64,000 nucleotides of DNA, from NCBI GenBank assembly GCA_022497145.1, contig MU385878.1:1-64000 (forward strand), in the 5' to 3' direction. A program made the translations under genes and the position numbers. This document shows, in pieces, positions 54,683 to 64,000 of this stretch. The notes below the pieces were generated by a model. That model saw only the letters and a list, made by a program, of their open reading frames with translations. It searched no databases and was not told the origin of the DNA. This DNA comes from Rostrohypoxylon terebratum (taxonomy: Eukaryota; Ascomycota; Sordariomycetes; Xylariales; Hypoxylaceae). Position 1 is the stretch's first letter. Every line of letters starts with the position of its first letter.

Positions 54683-56571
54683 ATGGCTGTCGAAGACGTT
54701 GAGCAATGGATCAACGACTTTGGCGTCCTCATAAAGAAGTTTCCGTATGTACACACCATAATCTTGCTCTCTTATCATTCTTTTATGATTATTATATCTC
54801 ATAACATGTAACAAATAGGGCGAGTGACTTCGCATACCTCTTCTACCCCCTCCTATGTATCGTCGTTGGCGGTACGATACTACGCTTCACCCACACCGAC
54901 TACTGGGAGAGACCGAAGCAATACTCCGTCCCACTACCCAAGCAGTCCGATGAAGTCAAAATCCTCGACGACCCAACCATCAAGGTCTCAGGCACTACCG
55001 CCATACAATGTTACATGCCTACCACAGGTCAATTCCTCGGCTTCGTGAACCCTTCCACACCCGCCGGCATCGATCGCGCCATAGAACAAGCCGCCGCAGC
55101 CCAGGAGAAATGGGCCAAGACCACCTTTGCTGAGAGGCGAGCAGTGCTACGCTCCATGCTTCAATATGTCCTCAACAACCAAGAAATAATCTGCCGTATA
55201 AGTGCCATGGACTCGGGAAAGACGATGACAGATGCTATGCTCGGCGAGATCATGGTGACGGCCGAAAAGCTCGAATGGACCATTAAACACGGCGAGAAGG
55301 CTTTGCGCCCGAGCAGACGACCGACGAATCTCCTCATGGCCTACAAGAAGAACACCGTACACTACGAACCCCTAGGCGTGGTGGCAGCGCTGGTCAGCTG
55401 GAACTACCCATTTCACAATCTGATCGGTCCGATTATAAGCGCAATCTTTGCCGGTAATGGCATCGTCGTCAAGGTTAGCGAGCAAACATGCTGGAGTGCC
55501 GCCTATTACACAAATATCGCGCGTGGTGCCCTCGTCGCCCACGGTCACGACCCCCAGCTCGTTCAATCCATTGTGTGCTGGCCCCAGACCGCCTCCCACC
55601 TGACTAGCCACCCGGGCATCAGCCACTTGACCTTCATCGGCTCCCGACCGGTTTGCCATCACGTCGCCGCCAGCGCAGCCAAAGCCTTAATCCCCGTTGT
55701 CGCCGAACTCGGCGGCAAAGACGCCGCTGTAATCCTCGATTCCGCGGAGAAGGACCTCGATAGAATCGTCGAGATCCTCCTGCGCGGCACCTTCCAAGCC
55801 TCAGGTCAAAACTGCATCGGCATCGAGCGCATCATCGCCGCCCCAGGTGTCTACGACAAGCTCGTCTCCAAGCTCGAGCCCCGCGTCAAAGCCCTCCGCC
55901 TCGGAATCGACAAAGACGTCGGCGCCATGGTCTCCTCCGCCTCGTTCGACCGCTTCGAATCCATGATCGCCGACGCCGTGAGTCGCGGGGCCCGCCTGCT
56001 CGCCGGGGGTAAGCGGTACATCCACCCGGACCATCCGCAAGGATTCTACTTCACGCCCACGCTGCTCGTCGACGTGACGCCCGACATGGCGATCGCGAAC
56101 GAGGAGTGCTTCGGCCCCATCATGACGCTCCTGCGCTCCCCTTCCTCCACCGCCTCCTCCCTCCTCAGCCTAGCCAACGCGCCCGACTTCGGCCTCGGCG
56201 CCTCCGTCTACGGCCGCGACTCCGACCCCGTGCTCCGCGAGGTCGTCCGCGGCATCCGCGCCGGCGGCGTCGCCGTAAACGACTTCGCCGTCTTCTACGC
56301 CGTCCAGCTCCCCTTCGGCGGCGTCGCCGGCTCCGGCTACGGCCGCTTCGCCGGCGAGGAAGGCCTCCGCGGCCTCTGCAACCCCAAGAGCGTCTGCGAG
56401 GACCGCATGGCCTGGCTCGGCATCCGCACCACTATCCCCCCGCCCGTCAGGTACCCCGTCAAGAGCCAGGAGCAAGGGTGGAGGTTTACCAGGGGCGTTG
56501 TGGGCCTGGGGTACGCGATGACGCTTAAGGAGAAGTTTGTCGCTTTGTTGGAGCTTTTGAAGAATATGTAG
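54683..56571 (+). CDS. Membrane-anchored aldehyde dehydrogenase (Msc7-like)
   Basis: Two exons, 54683-54744 and 54819-56571, giving 604 residues. A hydrophobic segment near the N-terminus (FAYLFYPLLCIVVGGTILRF) anchors the protein, probably in the ER, with the enzyme domain behind it. The aldehyde dehydrogenase fold is clear: PLGVVAALVSWNYPFHN for the cofactor strand, VAELGGKDAAVI with the general base Glu317, GTFQASGQNCIG with the catalytic Cys353, and EECFGPIM followed by PFGGVAGSGYGRF. The combination of N-terminal anchor and GQNC motif matches yeast Msc7 and its filamentous-fungal relatives, whose physiological substrate is not established. All catalytic residues are present. Third-position GC rises sharply from about 55600 to 56450. 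The gene is divergent from HTS1 and convergent with SMC5. Confidence 0.92.
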
Positions 56572-57555
56572 GGACGTGAGGATTGAGTATGAAGGAGAGG
56601 AAAGGAGAGAATATGAGAATGACGAATGATTTGAGTATGCTTAGATACCCACGCGTATCTAATATTAATCGCGAATACCTAATTACCGCCCAAACATTGC
56701 GAAGATGGGATTATCCCATGCCAAAGCAGCTCCTCTCTTAGAGCCAAGGGGAACTATTGTCCTGTACAAGCGTTATAATTAGGTGCAACCTTGGATAGCA
56801 GTAAAAACCATACATCTTACGTCATCTCAGCAAAATTTCCCTGCACTATGGTACATTTGAAGCTATTCCCAGACCCACCACGTTTTTTGTTCGTGTTACA
56901 CGAAGTTGAGGAGTTTAATCCCTCATAGCGAAAATACAGCACTTCTACACAAGTCCAAATTACGTCATTGTATGTAAATGAAAATGGACGTACGAAGGTC
57001 CGGGTCAAAAGTTTGGAACATCAAGCGCAAGGCTTTTGGCCAGTGCGCGATTAGGTAATCACTTGCTACGCACTGTATTCCTTTAGGGCTATCAGTGGAC
57101 TGCTCGCTAAATCCTAATGCTAAGGTCACTAGATTTTAGTGGGTAGGAATTTTTTCTTAGGCGTCTTACCCGCTAGAAAGCAGCGCTTTACAGTGCGCAA
57201 ACCTTATCATTCACACAGTTTTACCCACCCGTCAAATGTTCCAAACTTTTGGCCCGAACCTTCGTAGTCCGATGCTTTAAGGGGAATCCAAAGAGTCGAA
57301 ATCACTATGGACATGCAAAGCCAGTTGACCAATTCCTACATGTGTATGCGTGTATCTATCCCATTATCCCATATCTCCTTATTTTGCTTTCCTCCGTTAG
57401 ACTCCCCGGCAAGCATATCACCAAACATCAATGTATATCGCCATATCCCCTGTCACGCCATTGATACTTCGGTATCTCCCTCCTTCATACACACGTAAAT
57501 CGTAGGCACCGAAACCAGTATCTGGCGGTACCAAAAGAAGGGTGGGGTGGTTCGA
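56572..57555. other. Spacer between convergent genes, carrying a MITE
   Basis: The spacer of about 1 kb contains the 3' flanks of the aldehyde dehydrogenase gene and SMC5, plus the 272-bp element at 56993-57264. No protein gene is visible. Confidence 0.6.
56993..57264. mobile_element. Mariner-like MITE (272 bp) with TA target duplication
   Basis: The left end reads CGAAGGTCCGGG then CAAAAGTTTGGAACAT. The reverse complement of the right end reads CGAAGGTTCGGG, one transition, then CAAAAGTTTGGAACAT with a C for T at the junction. So about 28-29 terminal bases match with two differences. Both ends are flanked by TA (56991-56992 and 57265-57266), the target duplication of Tc1/mariner elements. 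The inside is AT-rich and non-coding and has no transposase. Size, ends and TA duplication identify a non-autonomous miniature inverted-repeat element. It sits harmlessly between two converging genes. Confidence 0.88.
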
Positions 57556-60500
57556 CTAGGCTGCCGAAGAGACGAGACGCTGCCTGGCCTTGCTGAGCAA
57601 GTTTTCGAAATCCAGCTTCTTAGCGTCATCGGCGGCAGGCATGTGCTCGCCGGAAGCGATGCACAGGACACGCATCCGTTCATCGTATCGCAGGTTGGTG
57701 AGGAGCTTAGGCGTGATCAGGAAGTATTGCGAGGTATGCTCGCGACAAGCGATCTCCACCATACGCTCGTGCACCATGCGCTCGTTGCGCGGGTCCATAC
57801 CCTGATTGATCTCGTCGACGACGCGGAAGGGGGCCTGTGCCATGGATTGCAGCGCCATCAGATAGAATATCGTAGAGACAGCGCGCTCGCCACCAGATTG
57901 TCGGTGCTGGTTTAATTGTTGCAGTGTTTCGTTCTCGCTAAAGAGAAGTTAGCATGCGACGCGTTTTCGGAAGAAATTAGACAACCTTACCGGAACTTGA
58001 CCTTGATCTCGATGGACCATTGCTCGAAGTCCTCGTCCTTGTGAATTCCTACTTCACCTGCACAATTGATCTGCTCAAAGTTATAACTAAAAGCATCGTT
58101 AATCTTTCGGATAACCTCATCGACGGCGGGCTCCCATTTTTCCTTTAAACTCTGGATCTTCCCATTATATGACTCCAACCTGGTGTTCATATCTTCCTTC
58201 TCTTGCGTCAGCTTCAGGATATCCTGGGCTCGCTTTTCGTATTGTCGCAAGATCGCAGGGTCGACCCCATGAATAAGCTCGAGTTTAGTAGACTCGGCGC
58301 CGATTTCAATGTCGATATCCTCGACAGATTTATCTCCTGCGAGGGCTGTTAGGTAGGCCAGCTGATCGTCGGCTCCATTGACCGCTTCTTCGATTTTTTC
58401 TTTAGCAACATTGGCTCGGGTTTTGAGCTGTGCTATTTCCGCTTCTACGCGGTTGATCTCAGCCCGTTTTTCCTCTAATTCTTGCATGACTCTAGCGTTC
58501 CGTTCTTCGAGGTTTTGCACATCCGATCGTGCTTCTATTAGACGGATCTGAGCTTCTAAGAGGGCTTGATGGGCGTTGCGTATCTCAGAGAGTTGCTCTT
58601 TGTGTTCTAGCACAGATCTTGCTTTCTTGAGGATGAGCTGATCTTCCTGAGCGCTGTACTCGAACATTCTCTCTCTGCAATCAGCAAGTTCTTTCTGGGT
58701 GTCTTCTAGAGACTTCTTCTCGGCCGCTGTAATTTATTAGTTTATAACACTACTCATCAAGCGACATGGGCTTACCGATTTTATCTCCGAGTGTTGCATA
58801 TTGTGTCGCGGCTCTCTGTAACTCGTTCTTTTCCTTTCTCAATGCGTCCTTCGAGACCATTAGATTTTGCACGGCTAGGATAGTAGATAAATACTCACTA
58901 TTCGCTGACGGATAGGCTCTTCGCTATTGTCGATTTCCTGGACGCGCGCCTTCTTTTCCTGTCCTTGTCGTTTCAATTCCTCGACCTCATCATTCAATTC
59001 ATTGATTCGTCTTCGCAGTGCAGTTCTTTCCGCATGATCGACAGGCTGGTCTGTCCAGAATCTGCCAGGAACGACTCGCTTCGTAAATGTTGAGACGGCG
59101 CCGTCTCCGTACTCTCTACGCCTTGTGATACGATACAAGCTGACAGCCGTAACCCAACTGGGAATTCGCCCAGAATTGGCTATCAGGTCATATTGATGGT
59201 TGTTGATATCTCCGAAGCCCACACCGGACATGTGTAGTCTCTTTTCCGAGCAGAGCATAGCAAGCACCGGATCGGGGCCCTCCAAATATTCAATAGCATA
59301 TCCGGCTAGGCCCATCTCGCGAACCTGTTCTTTGGGGATAGATGGTTTAAACGAGGCAAATTCACTACCACAAGTCCTTATCGTTACCGAAATACTTAGC
59401 TTCTTGAAGAATTGAGAACTCAACTTCTTGTGGTCATTTCTAGTTTGGCAGGTGAAACAAAAGAAGTCATCAGATCCAAGAAGCGATTGGATTTGATCTG
59501 ACAATCCCTTTTCCGTGACTGAGCAGTTCAGCATAGGTGGACCAAAAACCTCCTTCTCGAACTCATTTTGATGCGCCTGCAGCCATTCCCAGCCTTTGGC
59601 AGCATCTGGATGGAGCTTTTTCAAACGGGCCAGCTTTTGCCCATCCTGAGAATCTAGAGCTTCCAGCTCTTTCTCGACGGCAGACTTCTCTCTCATCTTC
59701 CTCATATTCAGTTCTTTCAGCTCTTCGAACTGGGTGCGGAGGGTACGCTTCTCTGCCTCATTATCGCGTAATAGATGCTCTTGTTGACGCTATATTTATA
59801 CATGTTAGCACATGAGGGCATTGGTAATAACATAGTACTTACAATTTTTTGGTTCCACTCGGAGCCAACGAATTCGGGCGGCTTGTTCTGGAGCCTGGCC
59901 TCCAGATCTGTGATCGTTCTACGGATTTTTGCCAAGTCCGACCGTTTGGTGGTATGCAAATTATTCTCGGCGTCTTTCTTGTTTTGAAGATGCTTGATTT
60001 GTTCATCTTGAGCCTCGATGGTCTGCAAAAGTTTGTCGCATGCCACCTCAGCATCTTTCAGCCCTCTCTTCCGTTCACTAACAACAGTGTCAATGCTATC
60101 CCGGTATTCCTTCTTTCGAGTAACAGCTTGAAGGGTGGGGCCAGAGACGTCTTCTAGTTCTCTCAGTCTGCCCCTAGCCTCATGCTTCCTCTGTTTTGTT
60201 TCGGCCATCAAGCGACGAATAGTTTGATAATCAGCAATAGCTCGAGCTCTACCGAGATCATGGATTCTGGTTTGGATCGCTTCCCGTTCACGCAGTCTGT
60301 CCACATCAGCTTGTGATCCCTGCTGGCGAGCTTCGTAATTTTTCAAGATCTCTGCACGCTGGTCTAACGTTGATTTCAAATCCTTGTGTTTCTTGTGAAG
60401 TTCCTTCAATTGATCGTGCCACTTGGTCATTCGTTCGGGGGCAGCGGCTCGCAAGGTTTCGTGAAGAAGTTGTACGGGGGTGAGGCCGGCGAACTCGGCA

Positions 60501-61111
60501 ACCCTGTCCTGAGGCAGAAATTGGCAGAGATTGTCTATTTGTATATGGAGTCTGTTCATGAGTTCCTTGACATCTTTGTGAATAGAATCGTCCCCATTAA
60601 TCCACCATTTTGTCTTATTATCTTCCTTACGAATCTGCAAGCGAATGACGTAGTTGGAGCGTTCTTCGGGCGGACTTTGTAATTCGATCTCAACTATAGC
60701 GAATTCCTTCCCGTGCTTCACAAACTCGCCAACGTTGCTCGCCCGACCTAGATGTTTTGGGTGAAAACCCAAGCCCAGGCAGATAGCACAGACTAGAGAG
60801 CTCTTGCCAGTGCCGTTTGGTCCGATGACCATGTTGAGGTTGGGCCCGGGTCTGAGTTCGGCGTGCTCATATGTGACAAAATCCTTGACCAGGATTCGTG
60901 TGATGGCACCGGTCTGGAATTCGCTTACAGTGCGCAGGCGGTCGTCTTGCGATGGCGAATTCTTTATCCTCTTGCTCCGAGATACGTCTTTGTTATCGTC
61001 GTCTGATGAAGCTCCATTTACGACATAGGCAGATCGTTTCGGTAAACTTGGACCTGGGGAATGCCCATCATTCCTCTCCGACCGTACCCTTGACCGACGG
61101 TGGGAAGACAT
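57556..61111 (-). CDS. SMC5: Structural maintenance of chromosomes protein 5
   Basis: Five exons: 61111-59843, 59789-58899, 58848-58776, 58726-57991 and 57937-57556, giving 1116 residues, a normal SMC5 length. Smc5 pairs with Smc6 in a nuclear ATPase complex needed for recombination repair and sister-chromatid resolution. Walker A is GPNGTGKSS at residues 97-105, followed by LVCAICLGLGFHP. CQFLPQDRVAEFAGLTP is characteristic of SMC5. Long coiled coils surround a hinge near LLCSEKRLHM. The C-terminal ATPase half has the signature QSGGERAVSTIFYLMALQ and Walker B with VVDEINQGMD. The least certain join is intron 2 (58898-58849, 50 nt, AAG acceptor): the only TAG acceptor nearby would leave a 24-nt intron and a stop. 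A short stretch may therefore be misassigned there. Convergent with the aldehyde dehydrogenase gene. Confidence 0.93.
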
Positions 61112-62796
61112 GATGTTGGACGTTCGATGGCGTAGAATCAGCGAGGGAATTTTCGGATTTGTCAGATAGAAGAATTTTGTAGGGTTTCAACAGCACTTGA
61201 AGTTACCATGTTTCTCAGACATTTCCGATGGGAAGTTGAATTAAGCAGGTTTAAGTTACGCTGATCAGATTAAGCACAGGTGATAAGAAAATGGATATCC
61301 AGTGATCCACCAGGCAAGAAGCAAGGCAAAGACGCGATTTCCTCTAAGAAGCGTGCCAAGTCTGCCAGTAAACGCGTTTAAGGTGGGGTAATCCAGAATG
61401 TACCTATGTACTCAGGTACGCATCGCTGGATTAGAATGTGGATCTTATCCATTTTAGGGTATTTTCTCATGGGCTAATGCGACTAAGGCAGGGGTTTTGC
61501 GGCTGAGATGCAGGGATTATTCTGTACGTAAGGCTCTACTTCGTTACAACGTCATGGCATTCCTATCATCAATATTATCAATACCGGTACTGTCCAGAGA
61601 AGCCTACTAACTGGCATGGTCGTCTCTAGTGTTCGTGCGGATTGAAGATCTGACTGAGCTAACCTTAATCATTGTAGGGAAAGTCTACGTAAAAATGTTT
61701 ACACGCAGTTCAGTGGCAACCACGGACCATGATACCTATCCTAGGCTCGTGCCTGCCTGGGGAGGTCAGTATGGGTCAGTATGAATGAAGCATTTGCGCA
61801 TGTGCAAAGATCGAGTCATACTAGGGACAGTAGGAGGTGATAGTTTAGGGCGATTTAGCGTTTCTGCTGTCTTTGTGCAGCTAGAAAGACGACATGGATC
61901 TTAAGTCGACAGAAGGTAGGAGCGAACTCAGATCTCCAAGGTCAAGGTCAAGCTACCCACCTGGCACCTGGTAGGCTGGTAGGTTACAACCTTTATAAAC
62001 GTTCACTTAATGACAGCCACACCTTCCATATTTATTCCATCGGCCGTAGCATGGGAATGTTCAGGCTGGTGACAGACCGTTTATGCCTAGGTACGTACAT
62101 ACTTACATATCTACGTATCTACGACATCGAGACGACACATGCAAAACCCTACCCACTTTAGCGACATCTTCGAACTGGACGCTATTTTACCAAACATCCA
62201 CCACATTCCTCATCGCCTGCGAATGTTATCCATCTTCTTTTCCTCCACTTTCAAAAATCAGAGCATTCATCTTCTGTTTTCCAAATTCTAAGCTCTCTGC
62301 ACCGAAAGTTTCCTCTCTTTTATTTTCCGCCCTTCAAGCCATTCTTTCGTAGACATTCTCTATCCTTTCATCTGCGCCTCTCTGATTTATCTGATTCCTT
62401 CATAATACCTCTGATACCTCTGATGCGCATTCCTCTTACCCTCCGGCCATACCTTAAGATACCCGCATCTGCAGTTACCTGCATTGAGTATCCCAACGCT
62501 TGATATTTCCTCAAGTCACCTTTCCCATAACTTGTCGCGTCTCGTCGCAATCATTAGCCCGACTCGCACAAACCTCCATACCTACACCTAGATGTTGGTA
62601 TGAGCTCTTATCCCTCCTGGTAGTCATAGTATATTGCCAGGCTTTCTATCCACATTTTAGAATACATCACACTCGCTCCTAGCTGAGGGCTATTCTTTAC
62701 CCTTTACTCTCTTCCCTCTACCCTCCAACTTTGAGTCATTTTTGCTATCTCAATTCCATCCACTGGGGAAATCTATTTAATTTCCTATTCCTAATT
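61112..62796. promoter_or_regulatory. Divergent region of SMC5 and the Gin4-like kinase
   Basis: About 1.7 kb between outward-facing genes. From about 62080 to 62796 the plus strand is pyrimidine-rich (runs such as TTCTTTTCCTCCACTTTC), typical of a fungal 5' leader for a regulatory kinase. TACCTAGG-like motifs occur near 61965-61985 and 62087. I see no protein gene. Confidence 0.5.
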
Positions 62797-64000
62797 ATGG
62801 GTATGGCCGGCAACAGCCAGCCTTCCCGCACTCCGCTAGGAGATGCAACCGCCCGAGTGGTCAATACACCCTCGGCGCGGCCATCAAAATCTATCCATGC
62901 GTATGCCTCCGAGCCTAACCCTTTGAGAGCTCATCCTGTCACCGTCTCCCCACAGCAGCAATCTCCCGCTACGCCGGGCTTTATCTCTAAACGTAATCAA
63001 AAACGTGGTCTTTCGAGTAAACGTGCTCCACCAGCTATCACGATCAGTCCCGCGGTACAGCCGCCCACGCAGGATACTAAAAAAGATACAAGCTCCGGTT
63101 CGCAAGATTCGAACGCCAAGCGTCAGAAAACCCATGTTGGGCCATGGAAACTTGGTAAATCGTTGGGGAAAGGATCCGCTGCCCAGGTTCGCCTTGTCGA
63201 GCACAAGTTCACGCACCAATTAGCCGCGGTCAAGATCTTGTCAAGAGATATACACAAGAACACACAGCCTGGAAGCATCGCAGAGCTTGATATATGGGAT
63301 CGTAGTCGTAAGGAGTATGAGACGGAGAAGCGCATGCCGTTTACCATTGAGAGAGAAATTGCGATTATGAAGCTTATAAACCATCCAAACATCGTCCAAC
63401 TGTTCGATATCTGGGAGAACCAGTCGGAGATGTAAGCAGCATATCTAATCTTCTAGCATCCAATCACTAATCTAGAGCATAGCTATCTTGTTCTCGAGTA
63501 CGTTGAATGCGGTGATTTTTACACCTACCTCGACCGGCGCGGACGCCTTCCTGAGCAAGAGGGAATATATTTCCTACGACAGTTGGTCAGCGCTCTGGAA
63601 TATGTTCACTCCTTCAACATTTGTCATCGCGACCTCAAACCGGAAAACATCCTCGTTACTAAGGATAGACAGCTTAAGATCACAGACTTCGGCATGTCAG
63701 CTCTACACCAAAGTCCTCATCACCTACTGAAGACATCATGTGGAAGTCCTCATTATGCTGCCCCAGAGCTCGTCCGTCCGGGCGCTTGGCGAGGTTACCG
63801 AGGTGATAAGGCTGACGTTTGGAGTCTTGGCGTCATCTTTTACGCAGCCGTACTTCATGCTCTACCTTTCAATGATCCGGACGTTCCAAAGCTTCTCAAA
63901 CTGGTCGAAAAGTCGGACTACGATATACCCGAATGGGTCACGCCGGAGATGGAGAGTCTCATCACTTATTTACTAGAGCCGGAACCTGAGAAGCGACCAG
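62797..64000 (+). CDS. Gin4/Nim1-type serine/threonine kinase (5' part; runs off window)
   Basis: Exon 1 is 62797-63431. Exon 2 starts at 63483 and is open to the window's end. The start MGMAGNSQPSRTPLGDATAR opens a disordered basic region of about 105 residues. The kinase domain begins at VGPWKLGKSLGKGSAAQVRL, with AAVKIL as the ATP lysine. Splicing GTAAGC to CATAG joins ENQSE to IYLVLEYVECGDF. HRDLKPENILV, ITDFGMSAL and SCGSPHYAAPELV complete a catalytic core with nothing missing. The SCGSPHYAAPE activation segment and the layout fit the Nim1-related Gin4/Hsl1/Kcc4 group (Cdr2 in fission yeast), which couples septins and morphogenesis to mitotic entry through Wee1. The C-terminal part that would separate these subtypes lies beyond the window. 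Confidence 0.9.

Noticed and set aside
56106..56528. Arg/Pro-rich 140-codon frame within the aldehyde dehydrogenase
   Set aside because: Out-of-phase shadow of the GC-rich dehydrogenase coding sequence.
1..64000. CRISPR arrays, bacterial operons, origins, rRNA genes
   Set aside because: The window is eukaryotic. No regularly spaced repeat array, no rRNA sequence and no 5S gene were seen.

Overview
This window is nuclear DNA of a filamentous ascomycete (Pezizomycotina; a Sordariomycete is my best guess, from overall gene style only). The evidence is short GT-AG introns of about 45-160 nt, often with a CTAAC/CTRAC-like branch site, monocistronic genes on both strands, long gene-poor stretches, pyrimidine-rich leaders, and typical fungal families: a PNP-NACHT-ankyrin STAND receptor, an OTT_1508-like deaminase, a CAP/PRY secreted protein and an Msc7-type aldehyde dehydrogenase. 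The exon joins given here were worked out by hand from splice signals, phase and protein continuity. No transcript data or similarity search was available.

Left part (1-14.5 kb): two genes, a degenerate protein-kinase-like gene (2295-4051, +) and a secreted CAP-domain protein (5669-6651, -). A stretch of about 7.9 kb without a convincing gene follows.

Housekeeping block (14.5-23 kb): complex I 20.8 kDa subunit (NDUFA8-like, -), nucleoporin Nup57/Nup54 (+), a 50-residue Tom5 import subunit hidden in three small exons (-), and the glycine cleavage P-protein GCV2 (+). A 797-residue OTT_1508-like deaminase (-) converges on GCV2. After a 4.6 kb empty stretch come a small GPI-anchored Ser/Thr-rich wall protein (+), mitochondrial lipoyl synthase (+) and an aldo/keto reductase (-). 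Several of these act in mitochondria. P-protein and lipoyl synthase serve the same lipoate-dependent glycine cleavage system.

Accessory block (37.6-45 kb): a purine-nucleoside-phosphorylase/NACHT/ankyrin receptor gene of about 4.5 kb, open in a single frame apart from one TAG and one TAA. Beside it is an unknown gene broken by a single-base slip in a G6/C6 run. A degenerate tRNA-like Pol III cassette lies nearby.

Right part (45-64 kb): an ArsB/NhaD-type ion transporter (-), a multi-pass membrane protein with an apparent 5-nt microexon (+), histidyl-tRNA synthetase with two candidate starts for mitochondrial and cytosolic forms (-), an Msc7-like membrane aldehyde dehydrogenase (+), a 272-bp mariner-like MITE, SMC5 (-), and the start of a Gin4/Nim1-type cell-cycle kinase that runs off the window (+).

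The observations most worth following up are the twice-interrupted NLR-like gene (RIP scars, decay, or stop correction by RNA editing), the 5-nt microexon, the MITE, and the deaminase.
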